Source: DATAJX01 sp964601735
GTDB lineage: Bacteria; Pseudomonadota; Alphaproteobacteria; UBA2136; UBA6156
Length of the DNA stretch: 64,000 nt
Assembly (NCBI GenBank): GCA_964601735.1
Contig: CAZROO010000002.1
Location: 1 to 64,000, forward strand
Reading direction: 5' to 3'
In this document: piece after piece, positions 44,599-54,700 of the stretch
Numbering within the stretch: the stretch's first letter is position 1
Layout of the letters: each line of letters begins with the position of its first letter
Notes under the pieces: model-generated
What the model was told of the DNA's origin: nothing
Seen by the model: the letters and a program-made list of their open reading frames with translations, nothing else
The model's database searches: none
Made by a program: the position numbers and the translations under genes

Positions 44599-45066
44599 AT
44601 GCAACGTTTCGATTTCGATACTGTGCCGTTCTTTGAATTGAAGGCCGATGCGGTAAACGCCCGCAAATCCCACCTGATGATGTGGGTATCCCTTACCATC
44701 AGCTCCATCGAGAAAACCATTTGTTTGCGTCCGATGCAGCTCAATTTTTCTGCCCTCGAATCCAACCGCAAGGACAAAAAATGGTCCGAGCTGATTCACC
44801 ACCTGACCCTCGTTTGCCCGGTACAGCCGGTCTACGCTCTCCACCATAATGGTGCGCCCCGTGCGGCTGTTTTCGATGCTGGCAGCTTGAGCCTCCGTAT
44901 ACGACAGCATTATCAGTCCCAGTTTCTCGAACTGTTTGAAAGACTCAAATGGGACGACGAAAATGGTCTGGGAATGGACATCACTTTCGAAAATCTTCGC
45001 GGCAGGGAAACCCAGGTCTGGCACTGCGGTCGTCGTATCCGGGCTTATGCCTTCGATGCCGAATAA
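44599..45066 (+). CDS. Conserved-looking protein of unknown function
   Basis: A 155-aa cytoplasmic protein with no signal or membrane helix. It contains a mixed alpha/beta pattern with SLTISSIEKTICLRPMQLNF, HHLTLVCPVQPVYALHHNGA and FLELFERLKWDDENGLGMDI. I recognise no family. GGAG lies about 8 nt before ATG 44599, supporting expression. A second small gene follows 27 nt later on the same strand, and the pair ends at a strong terminator. Confidence 0.75.
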   Translation: MQRFDFDTVPFFELKADAVNARKSHLMMWVSLTISSIEKTICLRPMQLNFSALESNRKDKKWSELIHHLTLVCPVQPVYALHHNGAPRAAVFDAGSLSLRIRQHYQSQFLELFERLKWDDENGLGMDITFENLRGRETQVWHCGRRIRAYAFDAE

Positions 45067-45093
45067 CGTGCCTCAACGGGTCGGATAATCACC

Positions 45094-45387
45094 ATGGACG
45101 ACTTCCTCACCTACCTCCAAAACCACCCGGTCAAACGGCGGATCACCGGCATCGTGACCCTCACACCGGTTGATCCGCCGCCGGAAGGCGCCAACGCCTG
45201 TTTTTGCGAACTCGCCAAGCGCCCGCTTATCGAGTGGCTTATCAAAAACCATGGCAAAATCCACGACCGCCTGCCGGGTAACCTGCAACTCAAGCTGAAC
45301 GGGCCCTATGAGGAGTTCTGGAAAAAGCTCATCGTCAAGAAATTCCCTTCGATGACGCTATCGTTTTCTACCCCATCGAAAAAGTAA
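45094..45387 (+). CDS. Small protein of unknown function
   Basis: A 97-aa soluble, slightly basic protein (KRRITGIVTLTPVDPPPEG, then NACFCELAKRPLIEWLIKNH). No motif or family is recognised. The Shine-Dalgarno is weak. It lies 27 nt after the 155-aa gene and shares its terminator, so the two are probably one transcript divergent from sdhA. Confidence 0.65.
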   Translation: MDDFLTYLQNHPVKRRITGIVTLTPVDPPPEGANACFCELAKRPLIEWLIKNHGKIHDRLPGNLQLKLNGPYEEFWKKLIVKKFPSMTLSFSTPSKK

Positions 45388-45414
45388 AACGCCGCCCGTA
45401 AGGGCGGCGTTTTT
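45386..45414. terminator. Bidirectional intrinsic terminator before pnp 3' end
   Basis: AAAACGCCGCCC pairs with GGGCGGCGTTTT around a GTAA loop, with one more T beyond. It ends the small-gene pair on the plus strand and pnp on the minus strand. Confidence 0.9.
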
Positions 45415-45426
45415 GTGAGAGGGGAA

Positions 45427-47748
45427 CTACTCCTCCATCCGGCGCGGGCGGCGCTCGCCCCGGTCACCGCCGTCGCGGCCACCCCGGTCACGCCCGCCGC
45501 GGTCACCGCGACCGCCCCGGTCGCCACGACCCCCACGGTCCCGGTCACGGCCACCACGGTCGCCACGGCCTTCACCACGCGGACGTTCAGCAGGCTGGTA
45601 GCTGCCGTCCTCGGTGCCGCTCACAATCTTGGCAAGCTTCTCGGCTACGGTTTCAGGCTGTTCAATGTTCTTCATGGTCAGGCGAATCTTGCCGCGGTCA
45701 TCCAGATCAACCACCTTCACCTGCACCTGGTCGCCCACTTCGAGCGCGTCGGTGATATGGCCGAGGCGAACGGGCACTACTTCGCTCACGTGAACCAAGC
45801 CTTCCTTACCGCCCATGAAGCTCACAAAAGCCCCAAAGTCGGTGGTGGTCACCACGGTGCCTTCGTACATGCTGTCCAGCTCGGGCATGGCAAACATGTT
45901 CTCAATATGCGCAATCGCGGCATCCACCATCGGGCGCTGCACGCTGGCCACCACAACCTTGCCGTCATCGTCGATGTCGATGCTGCAGTTGAAGCGTTCG
46001 CAAAGCCCGCGAATGGTTTCGCCACCCTTGCCGATAAGGACGCGGATGTTGTCCTTGTCAATCATGATGGTCTGCATCGCCGGGGCATAGTCGCTAATCT
46101 GGCTGCGGGCTTCTTCAATCGCCTTGGCCATCTTGCCCAGAATGTGCAACCGGCCGCCATTGGCCTGTTCCAGCGCTTCCTTCATGATTTCCTTCGTAAT
46201 CGAAGTAATCTTGATGTCCATCTGCAGAGCGGTAATGCCGTCGGCAGTCCCGGTCACTTTAAAGTCCATGTCGCCCAGGTGGTCTTCGTCACCCATGATG
46301 TCGGAGAGCACGACGTAATCCTTGCCTTCCTTCACCAGGCCCATGGCAATCCCGGCAACCGGCTTGGGCAGCGGGCAGCCCGCGGCCATCAGTGCCATGC
46401 TGGCGCCGCATACCGTGGCCATGCTGCTGGAACCGTTCGATTCCAGAACTTCACTCACCAACCGGATGGTGTAGGGGAATTCTTCCTTGCTTGGCAGAAT
46501 CGGGTTAATCGCGCGCCAGGCCAGCTTGCCGTGGCCGATTTCGCGGCGGCCCGGAGGGCCCATGCGGCGGGCTTCACCAACCGAAAAGCTGGGGAAGTTG
46601 TAGTGCAGCAAAAAGCGCTGCTTGCTTTCGCCTTCGGGCAAATCAATCAGCTGTTCGTCTTCGCCGGTGCCCAGCGTGGCAACCACCAGCGCCTGGGTTT
46701 CACCGCGGGTGAACAGCGCACTGCCGTGGGTACGGGGCAGGGTGTCCACTTCGGCCACAATCGGGCGCACCACATCGGGCTTGCGGCCGTCGATGCGGAT
46801 CTTCTTCTTCAGCACATCCATGCGCAGCACGTCGGCTTCCATGTGCTTGATGAGTTTGCCCACCAGGTCGGCCTGGGTGGCATCACGGGCGTCACCTTCA
46901 CCGGCGTGGGCGTTCAGGGCTTCTTCCTTCAACGCGTCCAAAGCCTGGCGGCGGCCCTGCTTGTCCAGAATCTTGTAGGCGTCCACAATCTTGGCGCCGA
47001 ATTCCTTTTCCAGCTTCTTTTCAATCGCGCTGGTGTCAACGGCTTCCGGCAGAACGTGCGCGGGCTTGCCGGCGGCCTGGGCCAGTTCGTTGATGGCCTT
47101 GATGACCTTCTGCATGCGTTCGTGACCAAAGTTGACCGCTTCCAGCATCACTTCTTCCGGCAGTTCCTTGGCCTCGCTTTCCACCATCATCACGCCTTCC
47201 TCGGTACCGGCGACCACCAGGTCGAGGTCCGAACGGCTGCGTTCTTCATTGGTGGGGTTCAGCACCAGGGTGCCGTCAATGTAACCCACGCGGGCGGCGC
47301 CGATGGGGCCGAGGAACGGGGCACCACTAATCGCCAGCGCGGCACTGGCGGCAATCATCGCGGCAATATCGGTGTCGTTCTGGCCGTCCTGTTGCAGCAC
47401 GGTGGCAACCAGTTGCACTTCGTTCTTGAAGCCCTTGGCAAACAGCGGGCGAATCGGCCGGTCAATCAGGCGGCTCACCAGCGTTTCCTTTTCAGTGGCA
47501 CGGCCTTCGCGCTTGAAAAACCCGCCGGGAATACGCCCGCCGGCATAAAACTTTTCAATATAGGCGCAGGTGAGGGGGAAGAAATCAACCCCTTGCTTCG
47601 GCTGCTTTTCAAACACCACGGTGCCCAGCACAATGCTTTCGCCGTAGGTCACCAGTACGGCGCCGTCGGCCTGGCGGGCCATCTTGCCGGTTTCCAGGGT
47701 TAGCTGCTTGCCGCCCCATTCAATGCTTTTCTTGTAGACTGTGAACAT
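45427..47748 (-). CDS. pnp: Polyribonucleotide nucleotidyltransferase (PNPase)
   Basis: A 773-aa phosphorolytic 3'-5' exoribonuclease of the RNA degradosome. Two RNase PH domains are present (GRRIPGGFFKREGR-type motif at 71-84; ILPSKEEFPYTIR and SDIMGDEDHLGDMDFKVTGT in the second). KH (VLIGKGGETIRGL) and S1 (YEGTVVTTTDFGAFVSF) domains follow. A C-terminal extension of about 60 residues is almost pure RGG/RDRGG repeats, unusual in length and likely RNA-binding. AAGGAGAG precedes the ATG. rpsO, the usual upstream partner, is absent; a divergent unknown gene lies 216 nt away. Confidence 0.97.
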   Translation of the reverse strand: MFTVYKKSIEWGGKQLTLETGKMARQADGAVLVTYGESIVLGTVVFEKQPKQGVDFFPLTCAYIEKFYAGGRIPGGFFKREGRATEKETLVSRLIDRPIRPLFAKGFKNEVQLVATVLQQDGQNDTDIAAMIAASAALAISGAPFLGPIGAARVGYIDGTLVLNPTNEERSRSDLDLVVAGTEEGVMMVESEAKELPEEVMLEAVNFGHERMQKVIKAINELAQAAGKPAHVLPEAVDTSAIEKKLEKEFGAKIVDAYKILDKQGRRQALDALKEEALNAHAGEGDARDATQADLVGKLIKHMEADVLRMDVLKKKIRIDGRKPDVVRPIVAEVDTLPRTHGSALFTRGETQALVVATLGTGEDEQLIDLPEGESKQRFLLHYNFPSFSVGEARRMGPPGRREIGHGKLAWRAINPILPSKEEFPYTIRLVSEVLESNGSSSMATVCGASMALMAAGCPLPKPVAGIAMGLVKEGKDYVVLSDIMGDEDHLGDMDFKVTGTADGITALQMDIKITSITKEIMKEALEQANGGRLHILGKMAKAIEEARSQISDYAPAMQTIMIDKDNIRVLIGKGGETIRGLCERFNCSIDIDDDGKVVVASVQRPMVDAAIAHIENMFAMPELDSMYEGTVVTTTDFGAFVSFMGGKEGLVHVSEVVPVRLGHITDALEVGDQVQVKVVDLDDRGKIRLTMKNIEQPETVAEKLAKIVSGTEDGSYQPAERPRGEGRGDRGGRDRDRGGRGDRGGRGDRGGRDRGGRDGGDRGERRPRRMEE

Positions 47749-47964
47749 TCGCGTTCTCTCCTTGCTTTCCGCTGCCGCTTTGAATTTTAAGAGAACCGCT
47801 GGGCTTTACTTCCGCCCGAACCGCTTTTCCCCACTCACCATGAGTGTTCCGCGTGCCGCTTTATCCATTGTTAACCACCGCCTAAATAGGGCACGCCGCT
47901 GTATATTGCAAGAGCCAAAGGCAGGCGGCTTGCCCGGCGCAATCCCCAATCCCATATTAACTCT

Positions 47965-48600
47965 ATGAACAACCTGTTTCGTGCCACGGCAGTCCTCTGC
48001 GGCCTCATCCTTATCGCCGCCGTCGCCTACGTGCAGTGGCACCGCCTGCACCCGGTAGCCCAGCCCGAAACCGCCCAAAAGGTCGAGTTCCAACCCGCCC
48101 AGGGTGTGCTGGTCGATAGGGTCCGTTTCCAGGTCGCCAAAGACCTGGGACCAGACGTGCTTTCCACCACCCTGCCGGTCAGCGCCAGCGTGCAAAGCGT
48201 GCCGCTGGGCCAGTTTGCGATAACGCTGCCGGCCAAAGTCAATCCGCTCATCAGCAGTACCGATAGCGACGCCGATACCGGCAACGAGTTGGTCTCCGCC
48301 ACCGGCGCTTATCTCATGAAATTCAGCAACAGCCAGCTGTGCGACGCCAACGGTGCCTGTCCCATCGCCCTCATGGCCAAGTCCGACGGGCCGGACTTGG
48401 TACAAAATACCGTCTTCAGCACCAAGGCCAAAACCATCTGGGTCAGTAGCCATCAAACCAACGGCAATCCCGACCTTATCATCGACACCGGCGTCAAAAC
48501 ACTGCCATTGCTGCGCATGGTCTGGAGCACCGATGGTCAGTACCCTGTTTACGACCCCGTACCGCCGAGTATGAATAAACCCTTGCCGTCGCTACAATGA
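47965..48600 (+). CDS. Unknown single-pass membrane or exported protein coupled to an M23 fusion
   Basis: A 211-aa protein with one N-terminal hydrophobic helix (about 7-22, CGLILIAAVAYVQWH) and a periplasmic remainder with two close Cys (QLCDANGACPIAL) that could form a disulfide. No family is recognised. Its stop overlaps the start of the next gene as ATGA, so the two proteins are made together and may form a pair. The 216 nt upstream, shared with pnp, holds no gene. Confidence 0.75.
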   Translation: MNNLFRATAVLCGLILIAAVAYVQWHRLHPVAQPETAQKVEFQPAQGVLVDRVRFQVAKDLGPDVLSTTLPVSASVQSVPLGQFAITLPAKVNPLISSTDSDADTGNELVSATGAYLMKFSNSQLCDANGACPIALMAKSDGPDLVQNTVFSTKAKTIWVSSHQTNGNPDLIIDTGVKTLPLLRMVWSTDGQYPVYDPVPPSMNKPLPSLQ

Positions 48601-49553
48601 AACCCAAGCTCTTAATTCTCTGGCTTGCGGCTCTGCCCGCTCTTGCCTGGGCGCAAATGACCGTCGACAACGATGATATGGAGTCGGCTTCGGTCGGCCT
48701 ATCCAAGCAGTTGCTGTGTGAGGTCGTTGCGGTTGGCAGCGGCAATATCGCATTACTCGCCGGTCTGCTGGTGGCGCTTTACGGCCTGTGGGCAATGGTG
48801 CGCCACGCCGCGCTCAAAAGGGGTTTCATTCTCATCATCAGCGGCGCCCTGCTCACTGCGCTGCCCAGTCTCGTCATTTCCAGCCTGGGTGGTGTTGCCA
48901 CCTGGCTCCAAAACAGCGGGCTCAGCGCTTACGGCGATCTGCTCGATGTCCCTGAAATCGTCGCCAAAGCCAACAATTGCGCCGCCATTCCGGTCGATTT
49001 CAGCGGCTACAAAAACCTACCCTCGTGGACCAACGCCTTTAACGATCCCACCGGCGATCCCAGCGTCAATCCAACCACCATGAATATGGGAGCGAATACG
49101 GGGGGCACCATGGATCCCAACGCTGTCACCGGCCAACCCGGTTGCACTCAATTGGTCGATGGCGGCGGCCCCGGCAGTCCCTTCGGCCCTCGTACCTCAG
49201 TGCCCACCACCAACGGCCGCAGGAGTTCTTCCAACCACAAGGGAGTCGACATCACCTGCCAGCACCGTGATGGTCCTGCCATCCACGCCGCCGCAGGTGG
49301 TACAGTCACTTACTCGGGAGGCCGTGGTGGCTACGGCAACAGCGTCATTATCGACCACGGGGGGGGCAAGGTCACCACCTACAACCATATGTCGATGATC
49401 GATCCCAAAGCCCGTCTGGGCTCCACCGTCGGCGGCAACGACGTCATCGGCTACTGCGGCCATACCGGCAACGTTACCGGCCCACACCTGCACTTTGAGC
49501 TTAAAGTGAACGGCGTTTTCAAAGACCCTGCCGCCAATGGCTGCGGCGGCTAG
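48597..49553 (+). CDS. VirB2-like membrane segment fused to an M23 (LytM) endopeptidase domain
   Basis: A 318-aa protein. A signal peptide (1-19) precedes residues 39-103, where LLCEVVAVGSGNIALLAGLL opens two transmembrane helices joined by a short basic loop (RHAALKRG). This pattern resembles VirB2/TrbC pilins. After a linker rich in Asn/Pro/Thr, residues 205-305 form an M23 peptidase domain: H214xxxD218 (NHKGVDIT), NHM (H264) and HLHFE (H297, H299). Zinc ligands are therefore complete and activity on peptidoglycan is expected. The combination suggests a cell-wall hydrolase anchored by, or packaged with, a pilin-like segment. It is coupled to the 211-aa gene upstream. No VirB/D4 genes are seen. 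Confidence 0.82.
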   Translation: MKPKLLILWLAALPALAWAQMTVDNDDMESASVGLSKQLLCEVVAVGSGNIALLAGLLVALYGLWAMVRHAALKRGFILIISGALLTALPSLVISSLGGVATWLQNSGLSAYGDLLDVPEIVAKANNCAAIPVDFSGYKNLPSWTNAFNDPTGDPSVNPTTMNMGANTGGTMDPNAVTGQPGCTQLVDGGGPGSPFGPRTSVPTTNGRRSSSNHKGVDITCQHRDGPAIHAAAGGTVTYSGGRGGYGNSVIIDHGGGKVTTYNHMSMIDPKARLGSTVGGNDVIGYCGHTGNVTGPHLHFELKVNGVFKDPAANGCGG

Positions 49554-49585
49554 CCTCGCGCACCGCTTTCCGCTACATTCCGCCG

Positions 49586-50590
49586 ATGAGCAAAAAGACA
49601 GTCCTCTCCGGCGTCCAGCCCTCCGGCACGCCGTCTATCGGCAATTACCTCGGCGCCTTCAAGCCGTTTACCTCTTACCAGCACAGCCACAACGCCTTTT
49701 TCTGTGTGGTCGACCAGCACGCCATCACCGTCCGGCAAGAGCCCAAAACGCTGCGCCACAACACGCTGGCGGTGGCGGCCTGGTATCTCGCCAGCGGGCT
49801 CGACCCCAACCAATGCACGCTCTTCATCCAAAGCCACGTCCCCGCGCACGCGCAACTCGGCTGGGTGCTCAACACCGTCACCCAAATGGGCGAGCTCGAA
49901 CGCATGACCCAGTTCAAGGATAAATCCGCCCGCCACGCGCAAAATATCAATGTCGGCCTGTTCGCCTATCCCACGCTTATGGCCGCCGATATCCTCCTCT
50001 ACAACACCGACGAAGTGCCGGTGGGCGAAGACCAGATCCAGCATCTCGAACTCACCCGCGACGTCGCCCACCGCTTCAACGCCGCGTTCGGCCCAAATTC
50101 ACAAGCGGTGTTTACGATGCCCAAAGCGGTGCTGCCGCCCGCAGGCGCCCGCATCCGCGACCTCCAGAATCCCGAGCGTAAAATGTCCAAGTCCGAGCCC
50201 GGCAAGGGCACCATCCTGCTTACCGACACGCCCACCGAAGCCGCCAAAAAAATCAAAAGCGCCGTCACCGATTCGCTCGGCGTCATCAAGTACGACCCCA
50301 AAGACCAACCCGGCCTCGCCAATCTCATCGACATCCTCGCGGTCTGCACCGGCCGCACGCCCACGCAGGTGGAAAACGACTTCGCCGGCCAGCAGTACGG
50401 CGCGCTCAAGCAAGCCACCGCCGACGCCGTTGCCGACACGCTCGAACCGCTGCAGCAAGCCTACAACGGCTACATGGACGATAAAGCCGAACTGATGCGC
50501 ATCCTGCATAAAGGGGCAGAGCGCGCCAACCAGGTTGCCAACGCCACGCTGGCTAAAGCCTACGAAGCCATCGGTTTCGTCGCGCCGTGA
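49586..50590 (+). CDS. trpS: Tryptophanyl-tRNA synthetase
   Basis: A 334-aa class I synthetase. The HIGH-equivalent is PSIGNYLGA in SGVQPSGTPSIGNYLG, the GEDQ motif is VPVGEDQIQHLELTRD, and KMSKS is exact (ERKMSKSEPG). Length is typical. It ends in a GTGA overlap with the next membrane-protein gene, so both are translationally coupled. Confidence 0.97.
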   Translation: MSKKTVLSGVQPSGTPSIGNYLGAFKPFTSYQHSHNAFFCVVDQHAITVRQEPKTLRHNTLAVAAWYLASGLDPNQCTLFIQSHVPAHAQLGWVLNTVTQMGELERMTQFKDKSARHAQNINVGLFAYPTLMAADILLYNTDEVPVGEDQIQHLELTRDVAHRFNAAFGPNSQAVFTMPKAVLPPAGARIRDLQNPERKMSKSEPGKGTILLTDTPTEAAKKIKSAVTDSLGVIKYDPKDQPGLANLIDILAVCTGRTPTQVENDFAGQQYGALKQATADAVADTLEPLQQAYNGYMDDKAELMRILHKGAERANQVANATLAKAYEAIGFVAP

Positions 50591-51570
50591 AAGAGACCTC
50601 GCTCGCCACCATCGGCAAGCGCGAAAACATCCTCACCGCGCTGCGCTGGGTCAGCCTCGCCGCCGTCCTGTTCTGTGCGTTGGTGCTGGTCGCCGGGCAA
50701 ATTGTCGGCCTCAAGGGCCTCGACGCCGCCCTCCAAAAAATCGCCCCCACCACGGTGCTGATGCTGGTGCTCGCGGCGGTCGCCAGCACGCTCATCCGCT
50801 TCCTCAACTGGCCGTACTATTGCAAGGTGCAGGGTATCGAAATCCCCACCAAAAAACTCCTGCTCTACCATGTCAGCGGCATGGCGCTGCTGCCCACGCC
50901 GGGCAAGCTCGGCACGGGCCTGCGCCTGTGGCTCATGAACCGCCACCACGCCATCCCCTACCGCAAAAGCGCGCCCATTTTACTCTTCGACCTGCTCACC
51001 GATTTTCTCGCCCTCATCCTTCTTGTCGCCGCCGCGCTGCCGTGGCTCGGCCACGCTGCCGGGCTCAAGCTCGGCCTGCTTATGCTGACGCTGATTCTTG
51101 CCGGCATCGTCGCCGTGCTCTACGTGCCGCAAATCCCCCGTGCCCTCATCAAATTTGCCTATCGCCTTGGCGGCAACCACAAGCCCAAATTCTTCGCCAC
51201 GCTGCTGCGCCTCACCGTCTCCTTGCGGGTGCTGGTCGGGCCTGAAAACCTCGCCCGTACCCTCGGCAATGCGCTGGCGGGCTGGGGCATCGTTACGCTC
51301 GCCTTCGCATTGTTGCTCAAAGACCTCGGCTACGACCAAACTTGGTCTATCAGCATCTTCGCCATTGGCTGCGGCACCATTCTCGGCGCCGCGTCCATGC
51401 TGCCGGGCGGGCTTGGCGGTACCGAAGCCATCATCCTCGCAGTCCTGCTCGCCAACAACATCAGCCTCGCTGATGCTACTATCTTCACCGCCCTGCTGCG
51501 CCTCTGCACGCTTTGGCTGCCGGTGCTGGCCGGCGTCTGCACCCTGCCACTCGCCCTGAAGAAAAAGTAG
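50587..51570 (+). CDS. UPF0104 / lysylphosphatidylglycerol-synthase-TM family membrane protein
   Basis: A 327-aa polytopic membrane protein with about eight helices. Family motifs are TPGKLGTGLRLWL and, near the C-terminus, ASMLPGGLGGTEA. These proteins resemble the flippase half of MprF but lack the aminoacyltransferase domain. Roles in lipid translocation are suggested for the family. The start is GTG 50587, overlapping the trpS stop. A family B repeat follows its end. Confidence 0.88.
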   Translation: MKETSLATIGKRENILTALRWVSLAAVLFCALVLVAGQIVGLKGLDAALQKIAPTTVLMLVLAAVASTLIRFLNWPYYCKVQGIEIPTKKLLLYHVSGMALLPTPGKLGTGLRLWLMNRHHAIPYRKSAPILLFDLLTDFLALILLVAAALPWLGHAAGLKLGLLMLTLILAGIVAVLYVPQIPRALIKFAYRLGGNHKPKFFATLLRLTVSLRVLVGPENLARTLGNALAGWGIVTLAFALLLKDLGYDQTWSISIFAIGCGTILGAASMLPGGLGGTEAIILAVLLANNISLADATIFTALLRLCTLWLPVLAGVCTLPLALKKK

Positions 51571-51581
51571 AATAGAGAAGG

Positions 51582-51694
51582 GGGATGCAAGGGGTCGTCA
51601 GACCCCTTGCCGCCGAAGGCGTCATTCCCGGGAGCACGGCCCACAGCCGGTATCGAAGTCACAGCCGATAATGCCGCGCGCGACCGGGAACCCA
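51582..51694. repeat. Dispersed palindromic repeat, family B copy 2 with preceding hairpin
   Basis: GCAAGGGGTC/GACCCCTTGC (51587-51596 with 51601-51610, loop GTCA) precedes GTCATTCCCGGGAGCACGG, ending CGGGAACCCAG. The same composite occurs at 60979-61095. It separates the convergent UPF0104-type gene and gdhB. No gene lies in 51571-51733. Confidence 0.85.
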
Positions 51695-51733
51695 GTGCTA
51701 TCGGTTTCGGAGCCTCCCCAATGCTTTCTGAAC

Positions 51734-54700
51734 TTACGGCGCCAATTCGCGCAGTCGCCCCACAACAACCGAAAGCATCGCCACCGAGAGATTCTTCTCA
51801 TGCAGCACCTGCGCCACGGTCTGGTTGTAGCGGCCGAGGGCGTCTGCATGCTTCTTCTTCCACGCCGCCACATCGGTCCGGCGCGCCAGCAGCGTCTGGG
51901 TGAGGCAGCGCTGACAGTTCAAAAACTCCAGCAGCATCGCCATCACCGCTTGGCGGCTCCAGCCATCGGCAAACGCCATGACGCGGGAACGCTGCATCAA
52001 CGCGGGCAGGTGCAACAGCTCGCCCAAATTCAGTTGCAGTTGTAACGCCGCTTTTCCGGCAGGCGCTTTCAGGCTGCCGCGCAACTGCACCGCATCCGGC
52101 ACAATCGCCAGCGGCGAAAGCAAACTCAGCCGCGTCGCCATTGCATCGCCGTAACCCAGGTTGCGCCAGCCCTTTTCGCGCTGCGCCAATACCTGTTTCG
52201 CCGTCGGGCTGAGCAGCCCCGGCAGAATTCCCGGCGCCTGCTTCACCTGCGCGCCCAGCTCTTCGGCCTCCTTGGCGCCCAAACCCTGACGCACCAGCCA
52301 TGCCGCCAGCGTCGCCACAATCGCGCGCACGCGCTGGTAGGCCGCCAGCAGCGCGGGCATCGGCAAGGTGCCTTCCAGCGCGTCCATCTCGGCCCACAGG
52401 CTGTCACCGGCCACCCAATCCTCGGCCATCAGCACGGCACCCAACGCGGTCGCGGGCGTGCAACCCAGGTCGGCGCACAGGTGCGGCACCATCAACAACC
52501 CCAAACGGTTGACCACCCGGTTGGCCAACACCGTCGCGGTAATCGGCCCGGCCAGCGGGTGCTTGTCGGCGCGGTTCAAAATGGCGGCGGGCAGAGAAGG
52601 CGGGAAGTACCCGCGCAGCGCCGCCCGGCCCAAATCACCTTGCAGCAACGCCTTCATTTCCGGCGTCAACAGTTCGTCGCGCAGCACCATCTTGGTGCCC
52701 GCCAGCAGCCCGGCGATTTCCGGCCGCGTGTATTTTCCGCTTTCACGCTGGAGCAATTGCATCAGGGCGGGCAGGTTATCCACTTCCTCGCTCAGCACGC
52801 CGCGCTTGAGCAGGCTCTCCTGCATCGCAAACAAATCATGGTGCTCCGTCGCAGGCGCCGACACTTCCAGGCTGATGGCCAGGTTCTGCCGCACGTTATC
52901 CGTCAGTACGGCGGCGGCGATATCGTCGGTGCATTTCTTCAGCAAGGCATTCCGGTTCTCCATCGTGCCCAGCAGAATCTTCAAATTGACTTCATGGTCG
53001 CTGGTGTCCACGCCCGCGCTGTTGTCCAGCGCATCGCTGTTCAGCAGTACACCACGCAGGCTCAGTTCAATCCGTCCGCGCGGGGTGATGCCCAGATTCC
53101 CGCCCTCACCAATCACCTTGGCACGCACGTCCTTCGCGCTCACGCGCACGGCGTCGTTGGCCTTGTCGCCCACCTCGTCGTCGCGTTCCTCGCTGGCGCG
53201 GATATACGTCCCGATACCGCCGTTCCAAATCACGTCCACCGGTGCCTTGAGTATCGCCCTGATAACCTCTTCCGGCGCGGCATCCTTCTTTTTCAGCCCC
53301 AACCGTTCTTGCATCGCCGCGCTCAGCGGAATGACCTTGGCGCTGCGGCTGAATACCCCGCCGCCATTACTAATCAGCTTCTCGTTATAGCCGTCCCAGC
53401 CCTTTACCTCGCGCAGCAACCGCTCGCGTTCGGCAAAGCTTTTCGCCGCATCGGGGTTGGGGTCGAGGAAAATATACTTGTGGTTGAACGCCGCAACCAG
53501 CAACGTATGCTTCTCACGCACCACGCCGTTGCCGAATACGTCGCCGCTCGGGTCGCCAATGCCCACCATCACAATCGGTTTCTTTGCCGAGGGCACAATA
53601 TCCAGAGCCTTCAAATGGTGCTCCACGCTCAGCCATGCACCGCGCGCGGTGATGCCCAGCTCCTTGTGGTCGTAGCCGTTGCTGCCACCGCTGGCAAACG
53701 CGTCGCCGAGCCAAAAGCCGTGGCTTACCCCATCCCAGAAATCGGCGTTCTCAGAGAGCGCATTGGCGGTGTTGCTGTAAGTGGCCGTACCCTTGTCGGC
53801 AGCTACCACCAGGTACGGGTCGTCACCATCGGCACGAACCACATCACGCGGCCCCACAACCTTCCCATCCTTGCGGTAGGTGTCACTCACGCTCAGCAGC
53901 GCGCTCACGAATATCTGGTACGCCAAACGCGCACGCTCCTGCGCCGTCAACACATCATTTTGCGGCAGTTTCACCATCTTTTGCGACGCCAGCGCACGGT
54001 AATGCGACCACAAAGCGACATCCTTGACCACAAAGCCGCCCTTCGCGCCAACGGGCACGATAATCGCGTTCTTGCGCTGCTGGGCCTGCTGCAACCCAAG
54101 CACTTCAATGCGATAGTCATAAGGTCGGTCGCTGTTCCGCAACCCGCCCCGCGCCACCGGCCCGCCGCGCAGATGCACCCCCTCCACTAGTGGGTGATAG
54201 ACAAAAATTTCCTTGTAAACCAGCGGCTTGGGCCAGCTGCGCAACTCCCCGCTTTCCAGTTTGAAGGCGAGGGCAGGAGTCAGCCCCTGCCACGCGTTGG
54301 TGCGCAGCATGGCACCTATAAGCTGATGGAAAGCCACGCCAATCCGCTCATCTTCCGCCGTCGGCAGCGCGGCAATCGCCTTGCTCAGACTGGCGTTCAA
54401 GCTCTTCTCCAGCTTCTCGCGGCCCGTCACGCCGGGCTGCAAGCGGGCGCGGAACAGCGCCACAAGATCCTTTGCCAGCAATGGGTTGCGGGTCAAAAAG
54501 CAGCGCACCACATCACCCGCAAACCGCCGGTCGGCCTGCTGTAAACACGCCGTCCACGCCCGCAGCCAGCCAATTGCCTCCACCGGCAAATCGGCGGAAA
54601 TCACCAGTTGGTTCAGGCAATCGCTTTCGGCCAACCCGCGCAACGCCTGGCCCGCCAGCACGGCAATCTTTTCCAACGCTTCCGCGCTTAAGGCGTACTC

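Noticed and set aside
45415..47703. A 762-codon open frame on the plus strand opposite pnp
   Set aside because: It is antisense to a full-length PNPase with all motifs. Its sequence is compositionally biased (His/Ala/Gly/Phe) and has no family features.
52481..54190. A 569-codon open frame on the plus strand opposite the glutamate dehydrogenase
   Set aside because: It is a GC-driven shadow of a clearly recognised gene and shows no domain, signal or ribosome-binding site.
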